A DNA stretch of 64,000 nucleotides, from the NCBI RefSeq assembly GCF_048565625.1, contig NZ_JBLZUR010000002.1, positions 1,550,001 through 1,614,000 of the forward strand. Reading direction: 5' to 3'. Within the stretch, counting starts at the first letter, position 1. The number at the start of each line of letters is the position of its first letter. The translations under genes and the position numbers were made by a program. This DNA comes from JBLZUR01 sp048565625 (GTDB taxonomy: Bacteria > Pseudomonadota > Alphaproteobacteria > Sphingomonadales > Sphingomonadaceae). This document shows, piece by piece, positions 23,606-32,013 of this stretch. The notes below the pieces were generated by a model. It was not told the origin of the DNA. It did no database searches and saw only the letters and a list, made by a program, of their open reading frames with translations.

Positions 23606-24337
23606 ATGACCGACACCGTTTCCTTCGGCTACGAAGACATCGCCGCATCCGAGAAGACCGCCCGCGTGGGCGAGGTGTTCCGTAACGTCGCACGCCGGTA
23701 CGACGTCATGAACGACTTCATGTCGGGCGGCATGCACCGGCTGTGGAAGGACCGCTTCGTCCGCCGCGTGAAGCCGCGCCCCGGCGAGGTCATCCTCGAC
23801 ATGGCGGGCGGCACCGGCGACATCGCCTTCCGCATGGCGCGGCATGGCGCGCGGGTGACGGTCAGCGACATCAATGCCGCGATGCTGGGCGTCGGAATGG
23901 AGCGGGCGGCGAAGAAGGGGATCGAGGGGCTGACTTGGTCCGAGCAGAACGCCGAGACGCTGAGCTTCGCCGATCGCGCGTTCGACGCCTACACCATCGC
24001 GTTCGGCATTCGGAACGTCACGCATATCGACAAGGCGCTGGCGGAGGCTCACCGCGTCCTCAAGCGCGGCGGGCGGTTCTTCTGCCTGGAATTCTCGACC
24101 ACCGAATGGCCGGGCTTCGCCGACGTCTACGATGCCTATTCGCACAAGCTGGTGCCGCAGATCGGCCGGATCGTCGCCGATGACGAGGCGAGCTACCGCT
24201 ATCTTATCGAATCCATACGCCGCTTCCCACCGATGCCGAAGTTCCGCGCGATGGTGGAGGCGGCGGGCTTCACGCAGACCAGGGTCGAGCCGATCCTCGG
24301 CGGACTCGTCGCCATCCACAGCGGCTGGAAGATATGA
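23606..24337 (+). CDS. ubiE: Demethylmenaquinone/ubiquinone C-methyltransferase UbiE
   Basis: 243 residues from ATG 23606; a long upstream open frame overlapping mutM is rejected because UbiE begins TDTVSFGYEDI. SAM-dependent methyltransferase with motif I (ILDMAGGTGDIAFRMA), the family-specific YTIAFGIRNVTHIDKAL and LKRGGRFFCLEFS. Methylates the quinone ring in ubiquinone biosynthesis. Followed by ubiB across an R2 repeat, the typical alphaproteobacterial ubiE-ubiB pairing. Confidence 0.96.
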   Translation: MTDTVSFGYEDIAASEKTARVGEVFRNVARRYDVMNDFMSGGMHRLWKDRFVRRVKPRPGEVILDMAGGTGDIAFRMARHGARVTVSDINAAMLGVGMERAAKKGIEGLTWSEQNAETLSFADRAFDAYTIAFGIRNVTHIDKALAEAHRVLKRGGRFFCLEFSTTEWPGFADVYDAYSHKLVPQIGRIVADDEASYRYLIESIRRFPPMPKFRAMVEAAGFTQTRVEPILGGLVAIHSGWKI

Positions 24338-24345
24338 CCAACAAT

Positions 24346-24474
24346 TCCTCCCCGGCACGGGGAGGGGAACCAGCGCAGCTGGTGGAGGGGGCGTGCAACA
24401 AGCACACCGGCTTCCTGGCTGAGAGCCCCCTCCACCACCGCTGCGCGGCGGTCCCCCTCCCCGGATCGGGGAGG
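24346..24474. repeat. Interspersed palindromic repeat R2, copy 2 (between ubiE and ubiB)
   Basis: CCTCCCCGGCACGGGGAGG...CCTCCCCGGATCGGGGAGG outer hairpins, GGTGGAGGGGGC/GCCCCCTCCACC inside, and GCTGCGCGGC at the turn. Same family as 19540-19676. Its last bases GGGGAGG form the likely ribosome binding site of ubiB. Confidence 0.85.
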
Positions 24475-24479
24475 ATTTT

Positions 24480-26012
24480 TTGACCTCTCCCGCCATCCAC
24501 CTCTTCCGCCTGCTGAAATGGGGTCGCACGCTCGCCCGCCACGGCGCCTTGCGAGGCATTGAGCGCGACCCGCTCGCGCCGACACAGGTCAAGCGGCTCC
24601 TCCGTATCGCCCGCTTCGGCGCGCGGGTGCCGGAGCGACCGAACTACGCCGACGCGTTCCAGTCGCTCGGCCCTGCGGCGATCAAGCTCGGTCAGGCGCT
24701 CGCCACCCGGCCGGATCTGGTCGGAGAGGAAGCAGCGGCCGACCTCCTCCGCTTGCAGGACGCCGTGCCGCCGGTCCCGTTCGAAGCGATCCGCGCCGCC
24801 GTGGAGCAGGCGCTGGAGCGCCCGCTGGACGTCGCCTTCGCCAGCTTCGATCCGGTGCCGATCGGCGCGGCCTCGATCGCCCAGGTCCACCGCGCCGTCA
24901 CGACCGACGGCCGGTCGGTAGCCGTTAAGGTGCTGCGCCCCGGCGTGGAGGAGGAGATGGCGAAAGCCATCGACACCTATGAATGGGCGGCGGCACATGT
25001 GGAGACGCTGGGCGGAGAGGTCGCGCGCCTGCGCCCCCGCCTCGTCATCGCTACCTTTAAACAATGGACCGCGCGCGAGCTGGACCTGCGGCGCGAGGGA
25101 GCTTCGGCGTCCGAGCTGGCCGAGAACATGGCGGCCGAGCCCGAGTTCGACGTGCCGGCGATCGATTGGACCCGCTCCGCGCGCCGTGTCCTGACGATGG
25201 AATGGATCGACGGCATCAAGCTGTCGAGCCGCGACCGGTTGATCGCGGCCGGCCACAATCCGACCGAACTGGCCCACCGTCTTGTCCGTGCCTTCCTCCG
25301 CCAGTCTATTGGCGACGGGTTCTTCCACGCCGATCTGCATCAGGGGAACCTGTTCGCGCGGCCGAACGGCCATCTCGCCGCCATCGACTTCGGCATCATG
25401 GGGCGGGTCAATCGGCAGGCACGGCTCTGGCTGGCGGAGATCCTCCACGGCCTGATCACCGGCAATTACGCGCGCGTCGCCGAGATCCATTTCGAGGCGC
25501 AGTATGTCCCTGCCCACCACAACATCGCCGAGTTCACCACGGCCCTGCGCGCCGTCGGCGAGCCGATCCGCGGCCTCCCCGTCAAGGACATCTCGGTCGG
25601 GCAAATGCTCGACGGCCTGTTCGCGATCACGCGCGATTTCGACATGCCGGTGCAGCCGCACCTCCTTCTCCTGCAGAAGACGATGGTGATGGTGGAGGGG
25701 GTCGCCACCAACCTCGATCCCGATATCAACATGTGGGAAACGGCGGAGCCGTTCGTCCGCGAATGGCTGCGCGACGAGCTGGGTCCGGAGGCGTTTCTGG
25801 CCGAGCGGCTGCGCGACGGCGCCCGCGCCCTCATCGGCCTTCCCGATCTTCTCCGCCGGATCGAGGCACGGTTCCCGGCCGAGGGCGCTGCACCTCCGCC
25901 GCCCCCGCTCCCCGCCGTGCGGGTGGTGCGCGCAGGTGCGCTGGGCTGGCAGGTGACGATAGCGATGATCGCCGCTGTGGTCGGCGGCGTTGCCGGGGCT
26001 ATCCTGTTCTAG
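24480..26012 (+). CDS. ubiB: Ubiquinone biosynthesis kinase-like protein UbiB
   Basis: 510 residues; ABC1/ADCK/UbiB atypical kinase family, needed for ubiquinone synthesis. The KxGQ-type motif (AAIKLGQALATRPDLVG), the A-rich nucleotide loop (PIGAASIAQVHRAV), VAVKVLRPGVE, the catalytic segment FFHADLHQGNLF and AIDFGIMGR are present. Two C-terminal hydrophobic segments anchor it (VTIAMIAAVVGGVAGAILF). No nearby ATG fits: the start is TTG 24480, and its GGGGAGG at 24468-24474 comes from the end of the R2 repeat. Confidence 0.94.
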   Translation: MTSPAIHLFRLLKWGRTLARHGALRGIERDPLAPTQVKRLLRIARFGARVPERPNYADAFQSLGPAAIKLGQALATRPDLVGEEAAADLLRLQDAVPPVPFEAIRAAVEQALERPLDVAFASFDPVPIGAASIAQVHRAVTTDGRSVAVKVLRPGVEEEMAKAIDTYEWAAAHVETLGGEVARLRPRLVIATFKQWTARELDLRREGASASELAENMAAEPEFDVPAIDWTRSARRVLTMEWIDGIKLSSRDRLIAAGHNPTELAHRLVRAFLRQSIGDGFFHADLHQGNLFARPNGHLAAIDFGIMGRVNRQARLWLAEILHGLITGNYARVAEIHFEAQYVPAHHNIAEFTTALRAVGEPIRGLPVKDISVGQMLDGLFAITRDFDMPVQPHLLLLQKTMVMVEGVATNLDPDINMWETAEPFVREWLRDELGPEAFLAERLRDGARALIGLPDLLRRIEARFPAEGAAPPPPPLPAVRVVRAGALGWQVTIAMIAAVVGGVAGAILF

Positions 26013-26044
26013 CTGTGATTTGATTTCAGGCGCGACATGCCTAT

Positions 26045-26058
26045 ATACCGCTCGGTAT
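26045..26058. promoter_or_regulatory. TetR operator O1 overlapping the regulator's start
   Basis: ATACCGCTCGGTAT, a palindrome with ATACCG half-sites. It overlaps the ATG at 26057 of the TetR-family gene. The same half-sites recur at 26713-26726, so autoregulation is likely. Confidence 0.75.
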
Positions 26059-26665
26059 GAATGCGCCTGCCACCATCCCGGCCAAAGGCCGCCCGCGTGA
26101 GTTCGACACCGATGTCGCGCTCGCCGCTGCCCTCCGCGTGTTCTGGAAGCACGGTTATGACGGCGCCTCAATGGCCGACCTGACTGAGGCGATGGGGATC
26201 ACCAAGCCCAGTCTGTACGCTGCGTTCGGCAACAAGGAGGCGCTCTTCAACAAGGCGCTCGATCTCTACGAGCGCGAGAAGCTGGCCTATATGACAAGCG
26301 CCTTGAGCGCCCCGACCCTGCGTGGCGTTGCCGAGCGGCTTCTGACCGGTGCCTTGGCGCTGCAGACCAATGATTGCGATCCGAAGGGCTGCATGGCGAT
26401 GTCGGCGATCACCTGCGGACCGGAGGCGGAGTCGATCCGCGCCGCGGTGATCGAGCGCCGCTCCTCCTCATCCGCCGCGCTCGTCGCACGGTTCGAGCAG
26501 GCGAAGGCGGAAGGAGAGCTTCCGCAAGGCATCGAGCCGATGGGCCTCGCGCGGCACCTTCTGTCGAACATTCAGGGGATGAACGCACAAGCTGCTGCGG
26601 GTGCCTCGGCCGCCGAGCTGAAGAGCCTGGTCGATACCGCACTCGCTCTCTGGCCGACTAAATAA
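26057..26665 (+). CDS. TetR/AcrR family transcriptional regulator
   Basis: 202 residues. N-terminal helix-turn-helix (GRPREFDTDVALAAALRVFWKHGYDGASMADLTEAMGITKPSLYAAFGNKEALF region, residues 11-64) and an all-helical ligand domain with TNDCDPKGCMAM, resembling the subgroup with a C-terminal TetR_C_16-like domain. Its start lies in the palindrome O1, and an almost identical palindrome O2 precedes the next gene. It therefore probably represses itself and the 126-residue protein downstream. Ligand unknown. Confidence 0.9.
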   Translation: MNAPATIPAKGRPREFDTDVALAAALRVFWKHGYDGASMADLTEAMGITKPSLYAAFGNKEALFNKALDLYEREKLAYMTSALSAPTLRGVAERLLTGALALQTNDCDPKGCMAMSAITCGPEAESIRAAVIERRSSSSAALVARFEQAKAEGELPQGIEPMGLARHLLSNIQGMNAQAAAGASAAELKSLVDTALALWPTK

Positions 26666-26712
26666 GTAACGGGTGGTACAGAAAGCAATTGACGAGCCTC
26701 GACGGCACGTCT

Positions 26713-26726
26713 ATACCGATCGGTAT
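26713..26726. promoter_or_regulatory. TetR operator O2 upstream of the 126-residue protein
   Basis: ATACCGATCGGTAT, a perfect palindrome sharing both half-sites with O1. It lies 30 bases before the ATG at 26757; TTGACGAGCC at about 26689 could be the -35 region. Confidence 0.75.
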
Positions 26727-26756
26727 TGAACAACCGCCCTGCCGAGGGGACGCCGC

Positions 26757-27137
26757 ATGGCCTATATCGACTTCACCGCTTTCTCGCTCGACGCCCGCAC
26801 CGTAGCGGTCGAGGCATCTGCCTCGGCCCTGTCGCCGCTCGAATGGACGACCGTGGCGCTGGCACGCAACGACAGCCTCTCCAGCCTGACCGAGCCGAGC
26901 CGTCTCGCCCGCGCGCTCGGCGGCCTGTTCGGTCTGGGGAGCCAGTCACGCCTTGCCGATCCGCGCCTCGAGGCACTCCGCCGACTGGCGGTCAACGCCT
27001 GGCACCACGGCTACACTCTCCCCGTATCCGAGATTAAAGCCTTCGTCACAGCCGGCTTTACCATCGGACAGCTCGAAGCGGTGCTCGCCAGTGTCGGCAA
27101 GGCGCGCAACGACAGCGGTGATCGCCGCAAGCGCTGA
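26757..27137 (+). CDS. Hypothetical protein, probable target of the TetR regulator
   Basis: 126 residues, soluble and helical. Segments LDARTVAVEASASALSPLEWTTVALARND, then AWHHGYTLPVSEIKAFVTAGFT and a lysine/arginine-rich C-terminus (SGDRRKR). No family recognised. It has its own promoter region with operator O2, so its expression is probably induced by whatever the TetR protein senses. The initiation context GAGGGGACGCCGC-ATG provides a ribosome binding site. Confidence 0.7.
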   Translation: MAYIDFTAFSLDARTVAVEASASALSPLEWTTVALARNDSLSSLTEPSRLARALGGLFGLGSQSRLADPRLEALRRLAVNAWHHGYTLPVSEIKAFVTAGFTIGQLEAVLASVGKARNDSGDRRKR

Positions 27138-27407
27138 CCCGTTCTGTTGCCGATCAGCAACAACCGCCCGCGATATGTTGTCGCGGGGCAAATCGGTCAT
27201 GACTCGCGGAACGTAAGACGATAGTCATTCCTCAACGGAACGCCGGCCTGGGCCACGGTTCGGGGAGGTTGCAGCTCCACCACGCGACAAAGCGTCGGGA
27301 AAGAGAGCGCGACCAACCAAAAGGGGGCTGACGAGCGATCGTCACGCGGACGCCTGAGCTGGAAACGGCTCAGGCGTTTGTGATTCCGGACCCTGTCAGC
27401 CGCGGAT
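27138..27407 (+). ncRNA. Candidate small RNA or structured 3' region
   Basis: 270 bases with no ORF but several hairpins: GTTGC/GCAAC at 27146-27163, CCCGCGA/TCGCGGG at 27168-27187, and a terminator at 27350-27380. The run of structure and the terminator 210 bases beyond the preceding stop suggest a separate transcript. It does not show the conserved loops of SRP RNA or RNase P. I could not confirm 6S RNA. Confidence 0.35.
27350..27380 (+). terminator. Intrinsic terminator hairpin
   Basis: ACGCCTGAGC at 27350-27359 pairs with GCTCAGGCGT around a short loop containing GGAAAC, followed by TTGTGATT. The T-run is weak. It fits the plus strand better than the minus. Confidence 0.6.
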
Positions 27408-28067
27408 TCAGCTGTTCCCTTCCGCTTCTTCGCGCGCCTCTTCGATCAGCTTGCGCAGTTGTCCGCTATCCACGCCACCCTTCACCAGAAACGGCCCGAC
27501 GAGGATCCCGGGCGTACCCGGCAAGCGCAGGTCGAGCGCCTCGCGCGAAATCTGCGCGAGGCGGGCCTCGATCGCCTCGGCATTGGCCCGCATGTCGTGG
27601 ACGAGTCGGATCGGATCAACGCCGGCCCCCGCTGCAATGGTGGCGATACGCCCCTGATCGAGCGTCCCCGTGCTCCGCATCAGCGCGCGATGCATCGGCC
27701 AGTACTTTCCCTGATACTGCGCCGCGAGCGCCGCCCGGGCCGCCAGGACCGAGTCGTCACCCAGGATTGCCCAGTCCTTGAGGATGAAGCGAACACCCGT
27801 CCCCTTTACCATCCCCTTTTCGATGACCGCCTCCGTTCGCCGGCAAACCGGACAGCGATGGTCGGTGAACATGACGATGGTGACGGCGGCATCGGTCGGC
27901 CCCAGCGCGGGCGCCTGAAGATCGCCTGCGATGCGGCCGGCGAGCGGGCGGGCGACCGGCTCCGGCTCCATCCAGCGGGTGATCAGGATCGGCGGCAGGA
28001 CGAAGCCGGCGATGACCACGATCCAAGCCCACCAGGGAAGGAGCGGCGCTCGTCTTTGGTTGGCCAA
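27408..28067 (-). CDS. DsbA-like periplasmic thiol oxidoreductase
   Basis: About 219 residues if started at TTG 28067, which places a membrane anchor (PWWAWIVVIAGFVLPPILI) at the N-terminus. No ATG suits; the start is therefore uncertain. A thioredoxin fold with CPVC (C72, C75 in FTDHRCPVCRRTEAVIE), a helical insertion (AQYQGKYWPMHRALM) and the cis-proline region LPGTPGILVGPF match the DsbA/DsbD-like thioredoxin_4 family. It lies 35 bases after pyrG on the same strand. Confidence 0.8.
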   Translation of the reverse strand: MANQRRAPLLPWWAWIVVIAGFVLPPILITRWMEPEPVARPLAGRIAGDLQAPALGPTDAAVTIVMFTDHRCPVCRRTEAVIEKGMVKGTGVRFILKDWAILGDDSVLAARAALAAQYQGKYWPMHRALMRSTGTLDQGRIATIAAGAGVDPIRLVHDMRANAEAIEARLAQISREALDLRLPGTPGILVGPFLVKGGVDSGQLRKLIEEAREEAEGNS

Positions 28068-28102
28068 CCTACCGTTACCCCATAGGTTTTGCAGCTTAGG
28101 CG

Positions 28103-29737
28103 CTAGACCAGGCGGCTCTGCTTTACCGCCGCCTCGATGAAGCTGGCGAACAGCGGGTGCGGGTCGAAGGGCTTGGACTTCAGCTCCGGGTGGAACTGCA
28201 CGCCGACGAACCACGGATGGTCCGGCCGCTCGACAATCTCCGGCAGCTCGCCGTCCGGCGACATGCCGGAGAAGACGAGACCGCCCTTCTCCAGCGCGTC
28301 CTTGTAATGGACGTTGACCTCATAGCGGTGGCGATGCCGCTCCTGAATATCGGTCGCGCCGTAGATTGCGGAGACATGGCTGTTCCCGGCCAGCTTGGCG
28401 TCGTACGCGCCGAGCCGCATGGTGCCGCCGAGGTCACCGCCCTCTTCCCGCTTCTGCAGGCCGCCGGCGGTCATCCATTCGGTGATGAGCCCGACCACCG
28501 GCTCCTCGGTCGGACCGAATTCGGTGGTCGAGGCCTTGTCGATGCCCGCCAGGTTTCGTGCACCCTCGATACAGGCCATCTGCATGCCGAGGCAGATTCC
28601 GAAGAACGGAACGCTCCGCTCGCGCGCGAACTGGACCGAGCGGATCTTGCCCTCCGACCCCCGCTCTCCAAAACCGCCGGGCACGAGGATGCCGTGCATG
28701 GGCTCCAGCTCGGCGGCGATGTCGCGGCCTTCCTGCTCGAACAATTCGGCGTCCAGCCAACGCAGGTTGACCTTCACCCGGTTGGAAATGCCGCCATGGA
28801 CCAGCGCCTCGCTGAGCGACTTGTATGCGTCCGGCAGGCCGACATATTTGCCGACGACGCCGATCGTCACCTCGCCTTCCGGGTTCGTAAGCCGGTCCAT
28901 GATGTCGTCCCAGCGGCGCAGGTCGGGTGATGGCCCCGGCTCGATGCCGAAGGCGCGCAGCACCTCCACGTCGAGCCCCTCGCCGTGATACTGGAGCGGT
29001 ACCGCGTAGATGCTTTTGGCGTCGAGCGCGGGGATGACCGCCTCCGGCCGGACGTTGCAGAACGCCGCGATTTTCGCCCGCTCCCCCGCCGGCAGCGGCC
29101 GTTCGCAACGGCAGACGAGGACGTCGGGCTGGATGCCGAGGCTGGTCAGCTCACGGACGGAATGCTGCGTCGGCTTGGTCTTGAGTTCCCCCGCCGCCGC
29201 GATGAACGGCACGAGCGTGACGTGGACGCTGATGAAGGCGCCACGGGACAGGTCGTTCCTCAACTGGCGCATCGCCTCGATGAAGGGCAGCGACTCGATG
29301 TCGCCGACGGTGCCGCCGATCTCGCAAAGCACGAAGTCGAGATCGTCCACATCGGTGCGCGCGAACGCCTTGATCGCGTCGGTAACGTGCGGGATCACCT
29401 GCACCGTCGCGCCGAGATAATCGCCCCGCCGCTCCTTGGCGATGATCGTCTGGTAGATGCGGCCGGAGGTCACATTGTCCGACTGGCGTGAGGGCACGCC
29501 CGTGAACCGCTCGTAATGGCCGAGGTCGAGGTCCGTCTCGGCCCCATCATCGGTGACGTAGACTTCACCGTGCTGATACGGACTCATCGTGCCCGGATCG
29601 ACGTTCAGATAGGGGTCGAACTTGCGGATACGCACCTTGTATCCGCGCGCCTGAAGGAGGGCGGCGAGGCTGGCGGCCATGAGGCCCTTGCCGAGCGAGG
29701 AGACCACGCCGCCGGTTATGAAGATGAACCGGGTCAT
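28103..29737 (-). CDS. pyrG: CTP synthase
   Basis: 544 residues. Makes CTP from UTP using glutamine. N-terminal synthetase domain begins TRFIFITGGVVSSLGKGLMA, followed by DPYLNVDPGTMSPYQHGEV. C-terminal class I glutamine amidotransferase domain has FGICLGMQMA (nucleophilic cysteine) and HPELKSKPFDPHPLF. Pyrimidine-pathway genes carAB and pyrBC' also lie in this window, but not adjacent. Confidence 0.97.
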   Translation of the reverse strand: MTRFIFITGGVVSSLGKGLMAASLAALLQARGYKVRIRKFDPYLNVDPGTMSPYQHGEVYVTDDGAETDLDLGHYERFTGVPSRQSDNVTSGRIYQTIIAKERRGDYLGATVQVIPHVTDAIKAFARTDVDDLDFVLCEIGGTVGDIESLPFIEAMRQLRNDLSRGAFISVHVTLVPFIAAAGELKTKPTQHSVRELTSLGIQPDVLVCRCERPLPAGERAKIAAFCNVRPEAVIPALDAKSIYAVPLQYHGEGLDVEVLRAFGIEPGPSPDLRRWDDIMDRLTNPEGEVTIGVVGKYVGLPDAYKSLSEALVHGGISNRVKVNLRWLDAELFEQEGRDIAAELEPMHGILVPGGFGERGSEGKIRSVQFARERSVPFFGICLGMQMACIEGARNLAGIDKASTTEFGPTEEPVVGLITEWMTAGGLQKREEGGDLGGTMRLGAYDAKLAGNSHVSAIYGATDIQERHRHRYEVNVHYKDALEKGGLVFSGMSPDGELPEIVERPDHPWFVGVQFHPELKSKPFDPHPLFASFIEAAVKQSRLV

Positions 29738-29861
29738 GGGAGAATGGGCTTAGTCGCCCGAATCCGGTGAGGGCAAGCGGAGACCGGTTCGCAGCGGGAA
29801 TTTGCTGTGGATGAACCCCATCGCGAGCGCATCGTTATCCGCGCGAACACAGGAGAACGAC

Positions 29862-30005
29862 ATGGCCACCCAACCTGACTCGCCGCCGCCGACCACGCCC
29901 GACGTCCACCCCGACAGCGTGCCCGAGGATCAGCCCATGCCGCCCGAGGATCAGCCTATGCCGGTCGAGGATCCGGATCGTCCGGGTTATGTGAAGCAGG
30001 CCTGA
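29862..30005 (+). CDS. Small proline-rich acidic protein
   Basis: 47 residues from ATG 29862 with AGGAGAAC at 29851-29858 as ribosome binding site. Contains EDQPMP twice in tandem (PEDQPMPPEDQPMPVEDPD), so it is disordered and repetitive. Its 3' end overlaps the convergent serine-acetyltransferase-like gene by 50 bases. No family recognised. The strong ribosome binding site argues that it is translated. Confidence 0.55.
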   Translation: MATQPDSPPPTTPDVHPDSVPEDQPMPPEDQPMPVEDPDRPGYVKQA

Positions 30006-30483
30006 TCTTCGCAGGCACTCCGACCGCGGTGGCGCCGGCCGGCACGTCGGTCAGCACCACCGCGTTCGCGCCCACCTTGCAATGTTCTTGCAAAGTCACC
30101 GGCCCGAGTATTTTGGCCCCGGCACCACAGTCCACATGACCCATCAGGCGCGGCGCACCGACTTCGGTGGCGCCCAACGTCACCTGCTGCATAAGCAGGC
30201 AGTTCGGACCGATCTGAGCATCGGAATGCACGACGATGCCGTTGGGATGCGGCATGAGGAGACCGCCGCCGATCTTCGCGTTGATCGGAATGTCCGCACC
30301 GGTGACAGCCGCCCAGAAACGGTGGCGCAGCACGGCCCATTTCCGCCTGATGGGATGTCGCGATCGCTGATAGCTGCGGATGGCGGCCAGGAGCGACCGG
30401 GACGGATCCCATGCGAACGGACGCTTGTATTCACGGCTCCAGTCCGGTTCTGTGGCCGAGACCGTCGGACCCGCGCCCGTCAT
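29956..30483 (-). CDS. Serine O-acetyltransferase-like hexapeptide-repeat protein
   Basis: 175 residues. Left-handed beta-helix acetyltransferase with hexapeptide repeats: IPINAKIGGGLLMPHPNGIVV, AQIGPNCLLMQQVTLGA, CGAGAKILGPVTLQEHCKVGANAVVLTDVPAGATAVGVPAKI. Most like CysE of the short, serine-acetyltransferase or WbbJ/WcaF type. It lacks the longer N-terminal domain of classic CysE and could also modify a sugar. It starts one base inside the gatB stop, so it is the last gene of the gatB unit. Confidence 0.8.
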   Translation of the reverse strand: MTGAGPTVSATEPDWSREYKRPFAWDPSRSLLAAIRSYQRSRHPIRRKWAVLRHRFWAAVTGADIPINAKIGGGLLMPHPNGIVVHSDAQIGPNCLLMQQVTLGATEVGAPRLMGHVDCGAGAKILGPVTLQEHCKVGANAVVLTDVPAGATAVGVPAKIRPASHNPDDPDPRPA

Positions 30484-31973
30484 CAGCCGTCGAGCGCCTT
30501 CTTCAGCAGTTCGTTGACCACCGCAGGGTTCGCCTTGCCCGCCATCGCCTTCATCGTCTGGCCGACGAAGAAGCCGAAGAGCTTGTCCTTGCCGCCGCGA
30601 TACTCGGCCACCTTGTCGGCATTCGCGGCCATGACCTTGGCGATCTCCGCTTCGATCGCGCCGGTGTCGCTGGTCTGCCTGAGGCCGCGATCCTCAACGA
30701 TCTTCAACGGGTCTTCGCCTGACTCCAGCATGATCTCGAAGACCTGCTTGGACAGCGACCCCGACAGCGTTCCGTCCGCGACGAGCCCAAGCAGTTCAGC
30801 ACCCTGTCCGGGCGTGATCGGCGAGTCTTCAATCGTCCGCTCGGCGCGGTTCAGGCCCCCGAACAGGTCCGACACCAGCCAGTTCGACGCCGCCTTGGCG
30901 ACCTCGGCCTCTGTCTTGCCCTGCCGCCTGGCCGCATCCGCCAGCAGCAATTCGAAGTAGCGGGTGTTCGCAACGTCGGCGGTGATGACGCCCGTGTTCC
31001 CCTCGGAAATGCCGAGCACGTCGCGATATCGCGCGATCTTCGTGTCGGGCAGTTCGGGCAGGCTCGCCGCGCACTCCGAAAGGAATGCGTCGTCCAGTTC
31101 CAACGGCAGCAGGTCCGGGTCAGGGAAGTAGCGGTAATCGTGCGCATCCTCCTTGGACCGCATCGATCGCGTCTCACCCCGATCCGGATCGAATAGGCGG
31201 GTCTCCTGCACGATCGTGCCGCCATCCTCGATAACCGCGATCTGCCGACGCGCCTCATGCTCCACGGTCTGCATGATGAAGCGGACGGAGTTGACGTTCT
31301 TGGTCTCGGTTCGCGTGCCGAACCCCGCCCCCGGCCGCCGCACCGACACGTTGACGTCGGCGCGCATAGACCCCTGTTCCATATTCCCGTCGCAGGAACC
31401 GACATAGCGCAGGATCGCGCGCAGCTTGCGGATATAGGCTCCCGCCTCGGCCGGTGAGCGCAGGTCCGGCTTGGACACGATCTCCATGAGGGCGATGCCG
31501 GAACGGTTGAGATCGACATAGGAGCGGGTCGGGTGCTGATCATGCATCAGCTTGCCCGCGTCCTGCTCGACATGGATGCGCTCGATCCCCACCGTCTTGG
31601 TGACGCCCTCTTCAGGCTCGATCTCGATCGCGCCTTCGCCCACGATGGGATGGTAGAGCTGGCTGATCTGATAACCCTGCGGCAGATCCGCGTAGAAGTA
31701 GTTCTTGCGATCGAAGCGCGAGTGGCGATTGATCTGGGCCTTCAGCGCCATGCCGGTGCGGACCGCCTGGCGGATGCATTCCCGGTTCGGCACGGGCAGC
31801 ATGCCTGGCATCGCCGCATCCACAAGGCTCACCTGGCTGTTGGGCTCAGCCCCGAAGGCGGTGGAAGAGCCGGAGAAAAGCTTTGCATTGGTGCTGATCT
31901 GCGCGTGCACTTCGAGGCCGACGACGACCTCCCACGGCCCCGTTGCGCCCTCGATCGTATAGGTGCTGGTCAT
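30483..31973 (-). CDS. gatB: Asp-tRNA(Asn)/Glu-tRNA(Gln) amidotransferase subunit B
   Basis: 496 residues from ATG 31973; the frame is open 25 codons further upstream but the family starts TSTYTIEGATGPWEVVVGLE. Kinase/amidotransferase subunit of GatCAB with EVHAQI, FYADLPQGYQISQ, DLNRSGIALMEIVSKPDL and the C-terminal YqeY-like tail domain. Needed because Gln-tRNA (and possibly Asn-tRNA) is made by transamidation. gatA and gatC lie upstream on the same strand, separated by a 2OG oxygenase. Confidence 0.96.
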   Translation of the reverse strand: MTSTYTIEGATGPWEVVVGLEVHAQISTNAKLFSGSSTAFGAEPNSQVSLVDAAMPGMLPVPNRECIRQAVRTGMALKAQINRHSRFDRKNYFYADLPQGYQISQLYHPIVGEGAIEIEPEEGVTKTVGIERIHVEQDAGKLMHDQHPTRSYVDLNRSGIALMEIVSKPDLRSPAEAGAYIRKLRAILRYVGSCDGNMEQGSMRADVNVSVRRPGAGFGTRTETKNVNSVRFIMQTVEHEARRQIAVIEDGGTIVQETRLFDPDRGETRSMRSKEDAHDYRYFPDPDLLPLELDDAFLSECAASLPELPDTKIARYRDVLGISEGNTGVITADVANTRYFELLLADAARRQGKTEAEVAKAASNWLVSDLFGGLNRAERTIEDSPITPGQGAELLGLVADGTLSGSLSKQVFEIMLESGEDPLKIVEDRGLRQTSDTGAIEAEIAKVMAANADKVAEYRGGKDKLFGFFVGQTMKAMAGKANPAVVNELLKKALDG

Positions 31974-32013
31974 GGCGTTTCCTTGGCGCGCGGCGACGCA
32001 CAAGGCAACGCCG

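Noticed and set aside
27138..27407. 6S RNA or SRP RNA gene
   Set aside because: The conserved SRP loop sequence is missing and the neighbours are not those of 6S RNA; kept only as an unnamed candidate RNA.
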